Shown here piece by piece: positions 6,424-6,539 of a stretch of DNA of 6,539 nt. Position 1 is the first letter of the stretch, and each line of letters opens with the position of its first letter. The stretch covers positions 1 to 6,539 of the forward strand of contig JAGZCC010000089.1 in the NCBI GenBank assembly GCA_018369555.1, written 5' to 3'. The notes under the pieces were generated by a model that was not told where the DNA came from, did not search any database, and worked only from the letters and a program-made list of their open reading frames with translations. The DNA comes from Thomasclavelia spiroformis (lineage in GTDB: Bacteria; Bacillota_I; Bacilli_A; Erysipelotrichales; Coprobacillaceae). A program made the translations under genes and the position numbers.

Positions 6424-6510
6424 CGACAAGGTGCATGCGGTAGCCGTAAGGCATAAGGAATGTCTTCAGACATGCGCTTTGGGAGCAGGGCTATGCCCGC
6501 ATAAGTAAAA
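6404..6510 (+). other. Structured 3' region of the IS, possible ncRNA or end-recognition module
   Basis: From the last transposase codons to the right-end hairpin, small hairpins follow one another. They are ACCCT/AGGGT (6404-6417), GCC/GGC with a GTAA tetraloop (6443-6452), ATGTC/GACAT with a TTCA loop (6460-6473), and GC-A-GGGC/GCCC-GC (6485-6500). ATGCGG (6435-6440) is also complementary to CCGCAT (6497-6502), which could close most of these into one multibranched fold. The stretch is visibly richer in G+C than the rest of the window and has no open reading frame of note. Whether it acts as RNA or as single-stranded DNA is unknown. Confidence 0.45.
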
Positions 6511-6529
6511 CCACCGGCTAGGCCGGTGG
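6511..6529. repeat. IS right-end hairpin
   Basis: CCACCGGC (6511-6518) pairs perfectly with GCCGGTGG (6522-6529) around the same TAG loop as the left end. It is followed by ATATTTATTT, which contains the probable right cleavage site and could also serve as a weak terminator tail for the transposase transcript. Confidence 0.82.
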
Positions 6530-6539
6530 ATATTTATTT

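Larger units (their letters stand above)
5831..6538 (+). mobile_element. IS200-type insertion sequence (IS200/IS605 family, transposase only)
   Basis: The element has two subterminal hairpins with the same TAG loop: CCCCAGC/GCTGGGG at 5842-5858 and CCACCGGC/GCCGGTGG at 6511-6529. Both are preceded by A-rich sequence, and there are no terminal inverted repeats. Between them lies one Y1 transposase gene, with no tnpB. TTTATT occurs at 5825-5830, just outside the left hairpin, and at 6533-6538, just outside the right one. This fits a left target site and a matching right cleavage site, and gives a length of about 708 bp, close to classical IS200. The exact ends are inferred, and the right flank lies outside the window. 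The transposase is broken, so any movement would need a transposase supplied in trans. Confidence 0.85.

Overview
The window is AT-rich bacterial DNA: A/T-ending codons, AGA as the main arginine codon, strong GGAGG-type ribosome binding sites and short intrinsic terminators. This points to a low-G+C Bacillota. A gut Erysipelotrichia relative would fit, but that placement is a guess from general style, not from a marker gene. All 13 tryptophans in the four intact genes are TGG, so the standard bacterial code applies.

Layout, left to right. (1) A minus-strand gene (114-1271) encodes a polytopic O-antigen ligase/polymerase-like membrane protein. It has its own terminator (about 21-65) and a candidate extended -10 promoter in the divergent gap. 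(2) Divergent from it, 1336-2271 encodes a TRM11/UPF0020-type SAM-dependent methyltransferase, followed by an intrinsic terminator. (3) A promoter whose -35 lies inside that terminator starts a two-gene operon (2346-4064 and 4054-5790). It encodes the two half-transporters of a heterodimeric ABC exporter. The first has a degenerate ATP site (Asp for the catalytic Glu, Gln for the switch His). The second has a consensus Walker B Glu and switch His but a non-canonical ISEGQ signature. Together they give one consensus and one degenerate site. The genes overlap by 11 bp and look translationally coupled, and the operon ends in a strong symmetrical terminator (5795-5830). (4) Abutting that terminator is an IS200-type element of about 708 bp (about 5831-6538) with TAG-loop hairpins at both ends. 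It carries one Y1 (HUH) transposase gene, broken by an in-frame TGA at codon 52, where related proteins as I recall them have Trp.

The chromosomal genes are ordinary accessory or housekeeping cell-envelope and RNA-modification functions. The most interesting material is non-coding and inside the insertion sequence. Its leader holds a near-perfect 12-nt complement to the transposase Shine-Dalgarno region. That complement overlaps the element's own -10 box, so only transcripts entering from outside should fold and block translation. The 3' part, between the transposase and the right-end hairpin, is packed with small hairpins and looks like a structured RNA or DNA module. I found no CRISPR array, tRNA, rRNA or clearly new multi-gene system.
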